38,058 nucleotides of DNA from Thermoflexia bacterium (GCA_011192155.1 DUEK01000013.1:1-38058); one strand, 5' to 3'; shown: positions 25,074 to 32,939, counted from the stretch's first letter. Program-made: numbers and translations. Notes: generated by a model from the sequence alone, not told the origin.

Positions 25074-25535
25074 CTATGCTTCAGCCTCGCCAGAGTCCGT
25101 CTCTGGCTCAACATTCTCCTCGGACGGCTCATCCCAGCACCAGGGCGGCATTGGGCCGTGCATCCAGCGCCGGTGGTCGCGGCGCGCGCCGCGACGCCCG
25201 TAGGTAGGATGCCAGTGCCTGTATCCAGGCCCGCACATCATGGGGCGAAAGGCCCCGCCCCAGATAACAAAGCGGACGAGCCTAAAGATCACGCCAAAGA
25301 ACACCAACCCCAGCACGACCTTGAACAGCAGCCCCGCGCCGAACATAAAGGCCAGCGGTCGCCCGATGCGGCCAGGGCCGGAAGGCGGTACGATCTCTTC
25401 CCCTTCGGCTGCCAGTTGGCTGTCCCCGTATCCTTGCGACCATCCAGCGCGGTAGGTTACTGCACCGCCCGCGATCAACAGGCCGACGAGGATCAGCGTC
25501 GCCAGCACTCGCCACAAAATCCATTTCTCGGTCAT
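25074..25535 (-). CDS. Hypothetical two-helix membrane protein with His/Arg/Trp-rich tail
   Basis: 153 residues. There is an N-terminal helix (LATLILVGLLIAGGAV), a hydrophilic segment, a second Gly/Phe-rich helix (LLFKVVLGLVFFGVIFRLV), then a tail rich in His, Arg, Trp and Pro (GYRHWHPTYGRRGARRDHRRW, MPPWCWDE) ending acidic. GGAGGAGGTG precedes the ATG. No family is recognised. The tail could bind metal or nucleotide, but this is speculation. It may once have been co-transcribed with the 44-residue membrane peptide upstream, from which it is now separated by the 121-bp repeat at 25562-25682. Confidence 0.6.
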   Translation of the reverse strand: MTEKWILWRVLATLILVGLLIAGGAVTYRAGWSQGYGDSQLAAEGEEIVPPSGPGRIGRPLAFMFGAGLLFKVVLGLVFFGVIFRLVRFVIWGGAFRPMMCGPGYRHWHPTYGRRGARRDHRRWMHGPMPPWCWDEPSEENVEPETDSGEAEA

Positions 25536-25552
25536 TTTCTCACCTCCTCCAG

Positions 25553-25691
25553 TTTTGTTTTCAGCAATTCCCGTTTTGTAGCCGCGATTTCCAAATCGCG
25601 TCTGTTTTTCCGCGTAAAGCGCCCTGCGCGATTGCGAAATCGCGGCTACGACCTGACTTTTCCCCCATAACGGGAATTGCTGTTTTGTTTT
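25553..25691. mobile_element. 121-bp MITE copy A with 9-bp target duplication
   Basis: The element spans 25562-25682. Its ends are CAGCAATTCCCGTT and the exact reverse complement AACGGGAATTGCTG. Inside them a second pair, GTAGCCGCGATTT / AAATCGCGGCTAC, forms nested inverted repeats. It is flanked on both sides by TTTTGTTTT (25553-25561 and 25683-25691), a perfect 9-bp direct repeat read as a target-site duplication. No coding frame. It is base-for-base the reverse complement of the copy at 28295-28415. The right duplication overlaps the stop codon of the 44-residue gene. Confidence 0.92.
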
Positions 25692-25824
25692 AAAAGGCAG
25701 GCGACGGCGGAACCCAGAGGCAGACCCAGAGTCCGGTCACCAGGATGAACAAGATGATTACCACAATCAGCCGCACGGCCTTGCTCGGTCTTGCTGTTCC
25801 TGACACCCAGTTTGTTCTCTGCAT
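25690..25824 (-). CDS. Small single-pass membrane protein, 44 residues
   Basis: The ATG at 25824 is chosen because GGAGGTGTGATT precedes it; a longer frame from 25875 lacks a ribosome site. It has a basic N-terminus (RTNWVSGTARPSKAVR), one hydrophobic helix (LIVVIILFILVTGLWVCLWV) and ends PPSPAF. No family is recognised. The stop codon (TTA on the + strand, 25690-25692) overlaps the target duplication of the neighbouring MITE, so the original C-terminus may have been altered by the insertion. It is divergent from the cNMP-binding gene. Confidence 0.5.
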   Translation of the reverse strand: MQRTNWVSGTARPSKAVRLIVVIILFILVTGLWVCLWVPPSPAF

Positions 25825-25953
25825 AATCACACCTCCATACGCCGTTCTGCCTGCTTTGATTGTAGTATGCCACAAACCTGTGTAGGAATTATGAAGAGGT
25901 GTGGGAGATGTGGTGAAATTGAGCGAGCGAATGGTTCAGCTAGCTGCTTTTCT

Positions 25954-25990
25954 TCCCTCTCAGAATATGTTACAATTACAGTGAGAGGGA
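25954..25990 (+). promoter_or_regulatory. Inverted repeat spanning -10-like box and ribosome site
   Basis: TCCCTCTCA (25954-25962) and TGAGAGGGA (25982-25990) are perfect inverted repeats. The intervening 19 bases include the -10-like TACAAT (25971-25976), and the right arm overlaps the start of the ribosome site (GAGGGAGGA) of the next gene. It could serve as an operator. Confidence 0.5.
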
Positions 25991-25998
25991 GGAACGAT

Positions 25999-27696
25999 AT
26001 GCCCAACGTGGTAAATCAACTCAAGCAAGTCCCACTGTTTGCCAATCTCAAAAAGGGTGACCTCAAAGCGGTGGCCCAACTGGTCAAGCGCTCGCAGCAC
26101 CCGGCCGGGAGCGAGATTTGTCGTCAGGGGAGGCTCGGCAGCACGGCCTACATCGTCGAAAGCGGCGAGTTGCGTGTCATCCACGTCGACCCGCAGGGGA
26201 GGCGGCAGGAAGTCAAGCGGCTGGCGGCTGGCGCTTTTTTTGGCGAAACCTCGCTCTTGCTAGGCGAACCGCGCGACGCCACCGTCGAGGTCGTTCAAGA
26301 TGCCACCCTGCTATCGCTGGACAAGGACGATCTGGATCAATTGATGCACGAGCGACCCTCTGTGCTCGAAGCGCTGGACATGAGTCCGGCGGTCGAAGGA
26401 AAGCGGCTCGCTCACCACTTTACGTGGCAAGACCCAGACGAGATCATCATCGTCCATCTGCACAAGCACAAGTGGGTATTGGCCCGCCACATCATCTTTC
26501 CCATCTTTGTGCTTTTGGTAGACCTGGTCGGGTGTGGCTATTATTGGGCGCATAATTTTGACCAGTTCTGGGTCTTGATCGCCGGAGCGCTCCTGGCTCT
26601 GGTTCCCATCGCCTTTATCACATACCTATACCTGGATCACGAGAACGATCACTACGTCGTGACGAACAAGCGGGTTGTACACGAAGAGCACGTTCTCATT
26701 TTCAGAGAGGCCCGCACCGAGGCACCCTTACGCGCCGTGCAAGATATCCAGGAATCACAAGTGGGCTTGCTGGCTCAGATCTGGGACTTTGGCGACCTGA
26801 TCATTGAGACGGCCGGAGAACACGGGCACGTGGTCTTTCGCGAGATTCCCGACCCAGAAGGGACGCGAGAGGCGATCCTTGAGCAAATCAACCGCGTGCA
26901 GGCCGGATCCCGCGCCCAGGAAATGTCCGCTCTCCGCGACGTCGTGCGTCGCCACTTTGGCATTTCTGCCGACCAAGAGGAGGCAATGTCGCCAGCAGAG
27001 CCTCCCTCAAAGAAGCATCGCTTCAAGCTAAAGACGCCCGCCTGGCTGCTCGCGTTCCGGCAAGTTTTCACCTACTTTCTTCCCCCGCTACGTCACGAGC
27101 AGGGAGATACGATCACCTGGCGCAAGCACTGGATCGCTTTGCTCAAGCCCATCGCGATTCCCACACTGCTCATCGTCGCAGCTACTGTCGTTGCAATTAT
27201 CACTACCTGGCGCTCCCCCGCTAATTGGATGCCGGCGCTGATCGGTTACAGCACGGCGCTCGTCTTTTTGTTCCCCTGGTGGCTGTGGAAGTTTGATGAT
27301 TGGCAGAACGACATATACCAGGTGACGACCACGCGCATCATTGACGTCGAACGATTGCCCTTTTACCTGCGCGAGGACCGGCGCGAGGCCAGCCTGGGAA
27401 TGATCCAGAACATCAGCCTGGATATCCCAGACTTTGTGGCCAAGTTGCTGAACTATGGCTCGGTGACTATTGAGACCGCTGGCGCCGGGGCCTTTACCTT
27501 TAGCCTAGTCAAGGACCCGCGCAGTGTGCAAGCCGAGATATTTCGTCGGGTGGATGCCTTCCAGAACCGGCAGCGTCAAGCGGAGCTCGAGCGCCGCCAG
27601 GCCGAGATGCTCGACTGGTTCTCAGTCTACGATCAGGTGCGCCACTCGAAACCTCTCACGCCCCGGCTTGCGCCTTCACCGCTACAGGAGTCTTGA
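25999..27696 (+). CDS. Cyclic-nucleotide-binding, double bacterial-PH membrane protein
   Basis: 565 residues. The ATG at 25999 is chosen for its GGGAGGA site; the longer frame from 25867 would cover the promoter region. Residues 1-~125 are a cNMP-binding domain (VPLFANLKKGDLKAVAQL; phosphate cassette FFGETSLLLGEPRDATVEV with the Glu and Arg intact). Then come two copies of [two helices + YdbT-like bPH domain]: helices ~160-215 with YVVTNKRVV, and helices ~430-475 with YQVTTTRIIDVERLPF and SLGMIQNISLDIP. I infer a membrane protein gated by cyclic nucleotide. It is followed 4 bp later by a peptide deformylase, so they form an operon. The role is unknown. Confidence 0.85.
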   Translation: MPNVVNQLKQVPLFANLKKGDLKAVAQLVKRSQHPAGSEICRQGRLGSTAYIVESGELRVIHVDPQGRRQEVKRLAAGAFFGETSLLLGEPRDATVEVVQDATLLSLDKDDLDQLMHERPSVLEALDMSPAVEGKRLAHHFTWQDPDEIIIVHLHKHKWVLARHIIFPIFVLLVDLVGCGYYWAHNFDQFWVLIAGALLALVPIAFITYLYLDHENDHYVVTNKRVVHEEHVLIFREARTEAPLRAVQDIQESQVGLLAQIWDFGDLIIETAGEHGHVVFREIPDPEGTREAILEQINRVQAGSRAQEMSALRDVVRRHFGISADQEEAMSPAEPPSKKHRFKLKTPAWLLAFRQVFTYFLPPLRHEQGDTITWRKHWIALLKPIAIPTLLIVAATVVAIITTWRSPANWMPALIGYSTALVFLFPWWLWKFDDWQNDIYQVTTTRIIDVERLPFYLREDRREASLGMIQNISLDIPDFVAKLLNYGSVTIETAGAGAFTFSLVKDPRSVQAEIFRRVDAFQNRQRQAELERRQAEMLDWFSVYDQVRHSKPLTPRLAPSPLQES

Positions 27697-27700
27697 ACAG

Positions 27701-28267
27701 ATGACAGTGCGCCCAATTGTAGTTTACGATGATCCACTGTTGCGCGAAAAGTCGCGGCGCGTGCAGCGCGTGCGCCCGGCAGTGCGGCGACTCATTGACG
27801 ATATGGTCGAGACGATGCGGGCAGGCAACGGCATTGGCCTGACCGCCATCCAAGTGGGCGTGCCGGAGCGTGTCATCGTCGTCGAGGCGCCCGAGGAGAA
27901 CGAGAAAGACGCAGAAGAAAGCGAGGGACGCGAGTCCTGGCAACTTTACGCGGTCATCAATCCCAAACTGGCGCGCAAGTCCCGAGAGATGGAAGACGGG
28001 ATTGAGGGCTGCCTCTCCGTCCCCGGCCTGGTGGGGGAGGTTACGCGCCACTATGCCATCACTGTCGAGGGGCTGAATGGTCAGGGGCAGGATGTGCGGA
28101 TCAGGGCAAAAGGGCTCCTGGCTCGTGTCTTTCAGCACGAGATTGACCATTGTGACGGCGTGCTGTTCATAGATCACATTGATGACCCGGAAAAGATTTG
28201 GCCGGTGGCCGAAGGGGAGGAAGAAGCAGCGGAGGCAGCTCAAGAGATACCCAAAAATCCGTCATAG
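27701..28267 (+). CDS. def: Peptide deformylase
   Basis: It removes the formyl group from the N-terminal Met of new proteins, using a metal ion. 188 residues with all three motifs: GIGLTAIQ (44-51, canonical GxGxAAxQ with Ala replaced by Thr), EGCLS (102-106, Cys ligand) and HEIDH (146-150, two His ligands and catalytic Glu). An acidic insertion (APEENEKDAEESEGRE, ~63-78) lies between motifs 1 and 2, and an acidic Ala-rich tail (GEEEAAEAAQE) extends the C-terminus. AGGAG lies 11 bases before the ATG. It is co-transcribed with the cNMP-binding gene. It may be a second deformylase besides a housekeeping copy elsewhere; this cannot be told from the window. Confidence 0.95.
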   Translation: MTVRPIVVYDDPLLREKSRRVQRVRPAVRRLIDDMVETMRAGNGIGLTAIQVGVPERVIVVEAPEENEKDAEESEGRESWQLYAVINPKLARKSREMEDGIEGCLSVPGLVGEVTRHYAITVEGLNGQGQDVRIRAKGLLARVFQHEIDHCDGVLFIDHIDDPEKIWPVAEGEEEAAEAAQEIPKNPS

Positions 28268-28285
28268 CACAAGTGTATCATCTCA

Positions 28286-28424
28286 ATACTCGAACAGCAA
28301 TTCCCGTTATGGGGGAAAAGTCAGGTCGTAGCCGCGATTTCGCAATCGCGCAGGGCGCTTTACGCGGAAAAACAGACGCGATTTGGAAATCGCGGCTACA
28401 AAACGGGAATTGCTGATACTCGAA
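28286..28424. mobile_element. 121-bp MITE copy B with 9-bp target duplication
   Basis: The element spans 28295-28415 and is identical to copy A (25562-25682) in reverse orientation, 121 of 121 bases by eye. It is flanked by its own, different 9-bp direct repeat ATACTCGAA (28286-28294 and 28416-28424). The independent duplications prove two separate insertions rather than one copied block. It lies 27 bp after the deformylase stop. No coding frame. Confidence 0.92.
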
Positions 28425-28672
28425 CAAATTGGCAATTCACCCCACGCACGCCTTTGGGTACTGCGCCTCCTCCTAATTACGTCCACGTTTCGCCTCTGAT
28501 TTTTCTGAGATACACTCTGTTCTCGCTTTATCGCCTACACCGGCTTGCCCTAATTTACGTTGCCATTGGCATTAGAAGAGGAGGACATATCGGAGCGTTA
28601 CAACATTGTCCGCAAACCGGAGCTGGATACGAGTGTTCTTGTGCCGCTTATCAACTCAGAGAGGAGACCAAC
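28425..28672 (+). other. Leader region before the receiver-GAF-kinase genes
   Basis: About 250 bp without a convincing gene. A GAGGAGGA stretch near 28578 is not followed by a usable start codon. The true ribosome site (GAGAGGAG) lies at about 28660-28667 before the ATG at 28673. No clear -35/-10 pair was picked out. Confidence 0.35.
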
Positions 28673-30388
28673 ATGAGTGAAATAGATTCGACAGGTCCGG
28701 CCGGCAAGAGGATTTTGATCATTGACGACGAACCACTCATTCGCCGCGCCCTGTCCGATTACCTGACCGACCGCAGTTACGTCACTACGACGGCGGCCGA
28801 CGGCGCGCAAGGGTTAAGTGAAGCGCGAAAAGGACAATTCCACGCCATCCTGGTGGATCTGCGTATGCCCCGCGTAGATGGACTGGAGGTCATTGCCGCG
28901 CTCAAGGCCGAGCAGCCAGAATTGCCCGTGGTGGTCGTCTCTGGGACTGGTGTGTTGAGCGATGTCATTGAGGCGCAGCGGCAGGGCGCGTGGGATTATA
29001 TCACCAAGCCTATTCGGGATATGGACGAAATCGCCGTCGTCATCGAACGAGTGCTGGAAAGGGCGCGCCTGAGAGCCGAGCGCGATCGCTACCATGGCGA
29101 GATGGAACAACTCAACCGCTTGCTGGAGGCCGAGGTAGACCGCCAAACCCAGGATTTGCTGGCGCAGAACCGCGAACTGATGGCGCTCAATCGCGCCTCT
29201 TATGCCATCAGCACCCCTCTGGATTTGGACACCATGCTCAACCGCGCCATTGACGCGGCCATATCCGCGACCGAGGGCGACGGCGGCATGGTGCGGCTGC
29301 TTAATCCGGCGACTGACCAACTGGTTATTGCTGCCTCGCGCGGATTGCCAGAATCTTACCTCGCTTCGGCCCGGGCTATCCCGCTGGGCGAGGGCGTCAT
29401 CGGCCAAGTGGCCCGAAGCGGTCGCCCCCGAGGGGGAAGAGACTTTGCCAATGATGTCTGGCTAGCGCCGTTGAACGAAGAATTTCACTCGTACCTGTGC
29501 GCCCCGTTGCGCGCGGGGGATGAGATCGTGGGCACGTTGGGAATCGTTATGCGGGCCGAGCGCGGCTTTGACGATCACAAGATCGGACTGCTGGCCAACA
29601 TCGGCAACCAGCTTGGCGTGGCCGTGGCGCGGATCCAGTACGCGGCCGATCTGGAGCGGGCCAACGTTCAACTGGAACAGGCTAACGCCGAACTGCGCCG
29701 GCTCGACACGCTGCGCGAGCAGTTCATCCAGAACGTGGCCCACGAGTTGCGCACTCCCCTGGCGTTGGTTCACGGCTATGTCGAAATGTTGGCGCAGGGC
29801 GGCCTGGACCCAGATGAACGCCAGGTGGCCCTGAACGTGGCCTCCCGGCGCGTGCGGGGGCTGGTAGATTTGGTCGAATCCATCACCACCTTGCAAGACC
29901 TGGACAGGCAGCCCCTACGCATTGAGCAGGTCGCGCCGGCCGAGTTGATTCGGACGGCGATCCAGATGGCTGAACAACAAACTGTGGCTACGGGTATTGA
30001 GCTGCGCAGAGAGTGCCCCCCGGACATTGACTCCTTCCCCGGCGATTTTACCCGGCTGGCGCAGGCTTTGTACCAACTACTGGATAACGCCTGCAAGTTC
30101 TCGCCGGATGGGAGCACGGTCACCATCACCGTGCAGGAGACGCCAGACACGATACTCATCTCGGTCGCCGACAAAGGTATCGGCATCTCGCCCGAGGAGC
30201 AGGCCCATATTTTTGAGCGTTTTTACCAGATAGACGGCAGCGCCAGCCGGCGTTACGGCGGCACCGGACTGGGGCTAGCGATCGCTAAGGAGATCGTCGA
30301 GGCTCACGGTGGGACAATAACCGTACAAAGCAGCCCCGGCGAGGGAAGCACTTTCCAACTCGAACTGCCGGTAGCGCCCATCTCTTAA
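28673..30388 (+). CDS. Receiver-GAF-histidine kinase (first of tandem pair)
   Basis: 571 residues. Start is the ATG at 28673 behind GAGAGGAGACC; a longer in-frame extension would translate the leader. The receiver covers ~12-128 with Asp18-Asp19, acceptor Asp62 (ILVDLRMPRVDG), Ser90 and Lys112. A coiled coil (~128-170) follows, then GAF ~180-322, the HisKA helix with His357 in NVAHELRTPLALVHGYVEML, and the HATPase domain ~450-570 (LLDNACKFSPDG, VADKGIGISPEE, RRYGGTGLGLAIAKEIVEAHGG). No membrane segment. A receiver at the N-terminus of a kinase usually means that it takes input from another kinase. Its neighbour 78 bp downstream has the same architecture, so they may signal to one another. Confidence 0.93.
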   Translation: MSEIDSTGPAGKRILIIDDEPLIRRALSDYLTDRSYVTTTAADGAQGLSEARKGQFHAILVDLRMPRVDGLEVIAALKAEQPELPVVVVSGTGVLSDVIEAQRQGAWDYITKPIRDMDEIAVVIERVLERARLRAERDRYHGEMEQLNRLLEAEVDRQTQDLLAQNRELMALNRASYAISTPLDLDTMLNRAIDAAISATEGDGGMVRLLNPATDQLVIAASRGLPESYLASARAIPLGEGVIGQVARSGRPRGGRDFANDVWLAPLNEEFHSYLCAPLRAGDEIVGTLGIVMRAERGFDDHKIGLLANIGNQLGVAVARIQYAADLERANVQLEQANAELRRLDTLREQFIQNVAHELRTPLALVHGYVEMLAQGGLDPDERQVALNVASRRVRGLVDLVESITTLQDLDRQPLRIEQVAPAELIRTAIQMAEQQTVATGIELRRECPPDIDSFPGDFTRLAQALYQLLDNACKFSPDGSTVTITVQETPDTILISVADKGIGISPEEQAHIFERFYQIDGSASRRYGGTGLGLAIAKEIVEAHGGTITVQSSPGEGSTFQLELPVAPIS

Positions 30389-30466
30389 AGTTTTCTCTGA
30401 CGCTTTGTGTCCGAGCCGCCGATTGCCCAAATCCAGAACACGAATGGGCAAAGAGGAAGAGAAACA

Positions 30467-32209
30467 ATGAAAAACGAGAAAACCAATGCCGCCCACAAGC
30501 GCCGGGAAGGCCGGATACTGATCGTAGATGATGATGTGGACTTTGCGCTCAGCCTGGTGGATATTCTCGAATCTCGCGGCTATCAGGTCGAGATCGCGCA
30601 CAGCGCCCAGGCCGCGCAGGAAAAGGTTCAGGATTTCGATGCCCAGGTGGCCCTGTTGGACGTGCGCCTCAGACGTACGAGTGGGATCGATCTAATTGCC
30701 TCACTAGAGGAGATACGTCCCGGGATCCTCTGCGTGACGATGACGGCCTACGCGGCGATGGATACCGCCATCGAAGCGATCCGCAGGGGCGCTTACGACT
30801 ATTTGCAAAAGCCCCTCAACATACAATACCTGCTGGCGTCGCTGGAGCGATGTTTTGAAAAGCTATGGCTCGAAAGCGAGAAAGATGCCGCAGAGAAAAC
30901 GCTGCGACAGCGCAACCGTGAACTGGGCCTGCTCAATCGAGTGGGGCGGGCGCTTAACTCTACCCTCGAGCTAAGCCAAGTGCTCGTCGCCGTGCTAGAA
31001 GGAGTACGCCGTTTGCTGAATATAGTCGCCTGCTCTATCTGGTTGATCGAGCCAGAGACCAACGAACTGGTCTGTCAGCAGACCATTGGCCCTCACAGCG
31101 AGGTCGTGCGCGGCTGGCGGCTGGCTCCTGGTGAGGGACTTGCCGGCTGGGTGGCCCACAGCGGTGAGAGCCTGATCGTGCCAGATACACAAGCTGACGA
31201 ACGCTACTTTGAGAAAGTAGATCAGCAAACCGGGTTGGCGCTGCGCTCTGTCCTCGGTATCCCATTGCGAGTGAAGGACAATGTGATTGGCGTGCTCCAG
31301 GTGACGGACTCAGAGGTTGATCGCTTCAGGCCGGCGGACCTGGCGTTAGTGGAGGCGCTGGCGGCCTCAGCCGCCAGCGCCATTGACAATGCCTGGTTGG
31401 TCGAGTCGCTGCGGGAGCGCACCACCGAACTGCAAGCGCGCAACAAAGAACTGGACGCCTACGCCCACACCGTGGCTCACGACCTCAAGGGACCGCTAGG
31501 TCCCATCGTCGGCTTTGCCCAGGTGTTGGCGGAAGATTACGCGACAATACCACCCCAAGAGGCGCGTCGCTACCTGTACACGATCGCCCAGAACGGACGC
31601 AAGATAGGCAGCATCATTGACGAACTGCTGCTGATGTCCGGATTGCGTAACATAGAAACGATCGAGATGGAGCCATTGGATATGGCAAGTATCGTAGGTG
31701 AGGCGCAGCAACGCTTGTTCTACGAGATCGAGGAATCGCAAGCTGAGATTCTCCTGCCCGACGCCTGGCCGGCGGCGCTGGGCTATGGCCCGTGGGTGGA
31801 GGAGGTGTGGGTCAACTATCTCAGCAACGGTATCAAGTATGGGGGAAGACCGGAGGAGAACACACGCCCACGTATCAAACTAGGCTTTGACGAATGGGCG
31901 AATGGGCGAACGGCGAATGGCGAACCGGATACAGACGCCATCAGCGATTCGCAATTCGCCCATTCGTCCATTCGCTTCTGGGTACGCGACAATGGCCCTG
32001 GCCTGACGCCGGATGAACGAGCGCGCTTGTTCACGCCCTTCACGCGGCTTGGCCCCAAAGGCGGAGGAGAAGATTATGTCAGAGGATATGGGTTAGGATT
32101 ATCCATCGTGCGGCGCATCGTGGAAAAGCTGGGCGGTCAGGTGGGAGTGGAGAGTAAAGTTGGCGCGGGCAGTATGTTTTGGTTTACTTTGCCGGCGCAA
32201 CGTGGATAG
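30467..32209 (+). CDS. Receiver-GAF-histidine kinase (second of tandem pair), with in-frame repeat insertion
   Basis: 580 residues. The ATG at 30467 is preceded by AAGAGGAAGAG. The receiver covers ~15-130 (Asp21-Asp22, acceptor Asp65 in VALLDVRL, Thr93, Lys115), a coiled coil follows, then GAF ~165-312, HisKA with His338 in VAHDLKGPLGPIVGF, and HATPase ~440-580 (WVNYLSNGIKYGG, RDNGPGLTPDERARLF, GYGLGLSIVRRIVEKLGG). Between the N-box and the G1 box about 28 extra residues (DEWANGRTANGEPDTDAISDSQ..) are encoded by a palindromic DNA repeat (31891-31975). They probably form a surface loop beside the nucleotide lid. Same architecture as the gene 78 bp upstream; probably one transcript. Confidence 0.92.
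   Translation: MKNEKTNAAHKRREGRILIVDDDVDFALSLVDILESRGYQVEIAHSAQAAQEKVQDFDAQVALLDVRLRRTSGIDLIASLEEIRPGILCVTMTAYAAMDTAIEAIRRGAYDYLQKPLNIQYLLASLERCFEKLWLESEKDAAEKTLRQRNRELGLLNRVGRALNSTLELSQVLVAVLEGVRRLLNIVACSIWLIEPETNELVCQQTIGPHSEVVRGWRLAPGEGLAGWVAHSGESLIVPDTQADERYFEKVDQQTGLALRSVLGIPLRVKDNVIGVLQVTDSEVDRFRPADLALVEALAASAASAIDNAWLVESLRERTTELQARNKELDAYAHTVAHDLKGPLGPIVGFAQVLAEDYATIPPQEARRYLYTIAQNGRKIGSIIDELLLMSGLRNIETIEMEPLDMASIVGEAQQRLFYEIEESQAEILLPDAWPAALGYGPWVEEVWVNYLSNGIKYGGRPEENTRPRIKLGFDEWANGRTANGEPDTDAISDSQFAHSSIRFWVRDNGPGLTPDERARLFTPFTRLGPKGGGEDYVRGYGLGLSIVRRIVEKLGGQVGVESKVGAGSMFWFTLPAQRG
31891..31975. repeat. Intragenic palindromic GAATGGGCG repeat translated in the kinase ATPase domain
   Basis: Left arm: tandem GAATGGGCG/GAACGGCG units at 31891-31924. 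Right arm: ATTCGCAATTCGCCCATTCG and on to 31975, their imperfect reverse complement. The frame remains open through both arms. The right arm shares the 14-mer ATTCGCAATTCGCC with the repeat inside the glycosyltransferase gene near 1342. Confidence 0.7.
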
Positions 32210-32242
32210 GGATTGTATCTTGCAACTCGGGAAAATATCGAC

Positions 32243-32367
32243 CTGTGCAATTAGAATAGCCACATCCTATTTTCCATACTGGGACACGGACAAACACGGG
32301 CTGCGCACACGGATTTTTACCGAGACTGTATCCGTATTCGTCCGTGTCCAATGATTTAATTGCACAG
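32243..32367. repeat. 125-bp palindromic element between convergent genes
   Basis: Outer arms CTGTGCAATTA (32243-32253) and TAATTGCACAG (32357-32367) are perfect. An inner pair, GGACACGGAC (32282-32291) and GTCCGTGTCC (32340-32349), is nested inside. No coding frame. The nested design resembles the 121-bp MITE, but the sequence is unrelated. Confidence 0.65.
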
Positions 32368-32368
32368 A

Positions 32369-32520
32369 GTAACTACCCAGCCGCTGCCCCCAGCCCCCGT
32401 CCCGGGGGCGTCCCATGCAGCAAATAGCCGTTCAGAATGAGGCGCTCTCGCTTACACCGCCCTCGGGGACGAGGGCTGAGAGCCTGAAACATCCAACCCT
32501 GCGGTGGGCTGAGTAGTTAC
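32369..32520. repeat. 152-bp palindromic element abutting the OsmC gene
   Basis: Arms GTAACTACCCAGCC (32369-32382) and GGCTGAGTAGTTAC (32507-32520) match at 13 of 14 positions. The interior contains the palindrome-rich CCCCCGTCCCGGGGGCG near 32394-32410. It starts 1 base after the preceding element and ends 2 bases before the OsmC stop codon, so it may also serve as terminator for that gene. Confidence 0.6.
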
Positions 32521-32522
32521 CC

Positions 32523-32939
32523 TCAATCTTCAATTATCGTATAGTCGTAGGTGATCTCGGCCTCGCCGCGCAGCGTCGCGGCGACGGAGCAGTACTTTTG
32601 CTCCGATATTTTGATCGCGCTCTGCACCGCTTTCTCACCCAGTTCCTTGCCCCGCACCTGGTAGTGGAGGTGAATCTGGCGGTAGGTCCAGGGCGGGCTG
32701 GGTTCCTGCTCGCCGGTGACGGTGACCTCCAAGCCGGTCAACTGCTGCCGTTTCTTCTCCAGGATGGCGACCACGTCGTAGGCGGTGCATCCGCCCAGCG
32801 CCACCAGCAACAATTGAGATGGACTCATGCCGGTGCCGTTCTCCTCGTCCTGCGACGACATCACCACCGAGTGCTTGCTGCTATCGGTGCCAATGAACTG
32901 CTTTTTCTCGACCCACTTGACGCGCACTGTTTTTGCCAT
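32523..32939 (-). CDS. OsmC/Ohr-family peroxide-defence protein
   Basis: 138 residues. Both redox-active cysteines of the OsmC fold are present: Cys51 in ALGGCTAYDVVAIL and Cys117 in EQKYCSVAATL. The family reduces organic peroxides as a thiol peroxidase. The ATG at 32939 overlaps the stop of the DUF72 gene by one base (TAATG), so the pair is translationally coupled; a longer in-frame reading would run over the DUF72 gene in another frame and is rejected. The family includes several subgroups and the exact peroxide preference cannot be read here. Confidence 0.93.
   Translation of the reverse strand: MAKTVRVKWVEKKQFIGTDSSKHSVVMSSQDEENGTGMSPSQLLLVALGGCTAYDVVAILEKKRQQLTGLEVTVTGEQEPSPPWTYRQIHLHYQVRGKELGEKAVQSAIKISEQKYCSVAATLRGEAEITYDYTIIED

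Noticed and set aside
25867-25998. 44-residue N-terminal extension of the cNMP-binding protein
   Set aside because: It would cover the -10-like box and inverted repeat and lacks a ribosome site; the ATG at 25999 has GGGAGGA in front.
25562-28415. Composite transposon formed by the two 121-bp elements
   Set aside because: Each copy has its own intact 9-bp duplication, and the outer flanks (TTTTGTTTT versus ATACTCGAA) differ, so the block did not move as one unit.
28454-28672. 73-residue N-terminal extension of the first receiver-GAF-kinase
   Set aside because: No ribosome site at the upstream start; composition is not protein-like; the ATG at 28673 begins just before the receiver fold.
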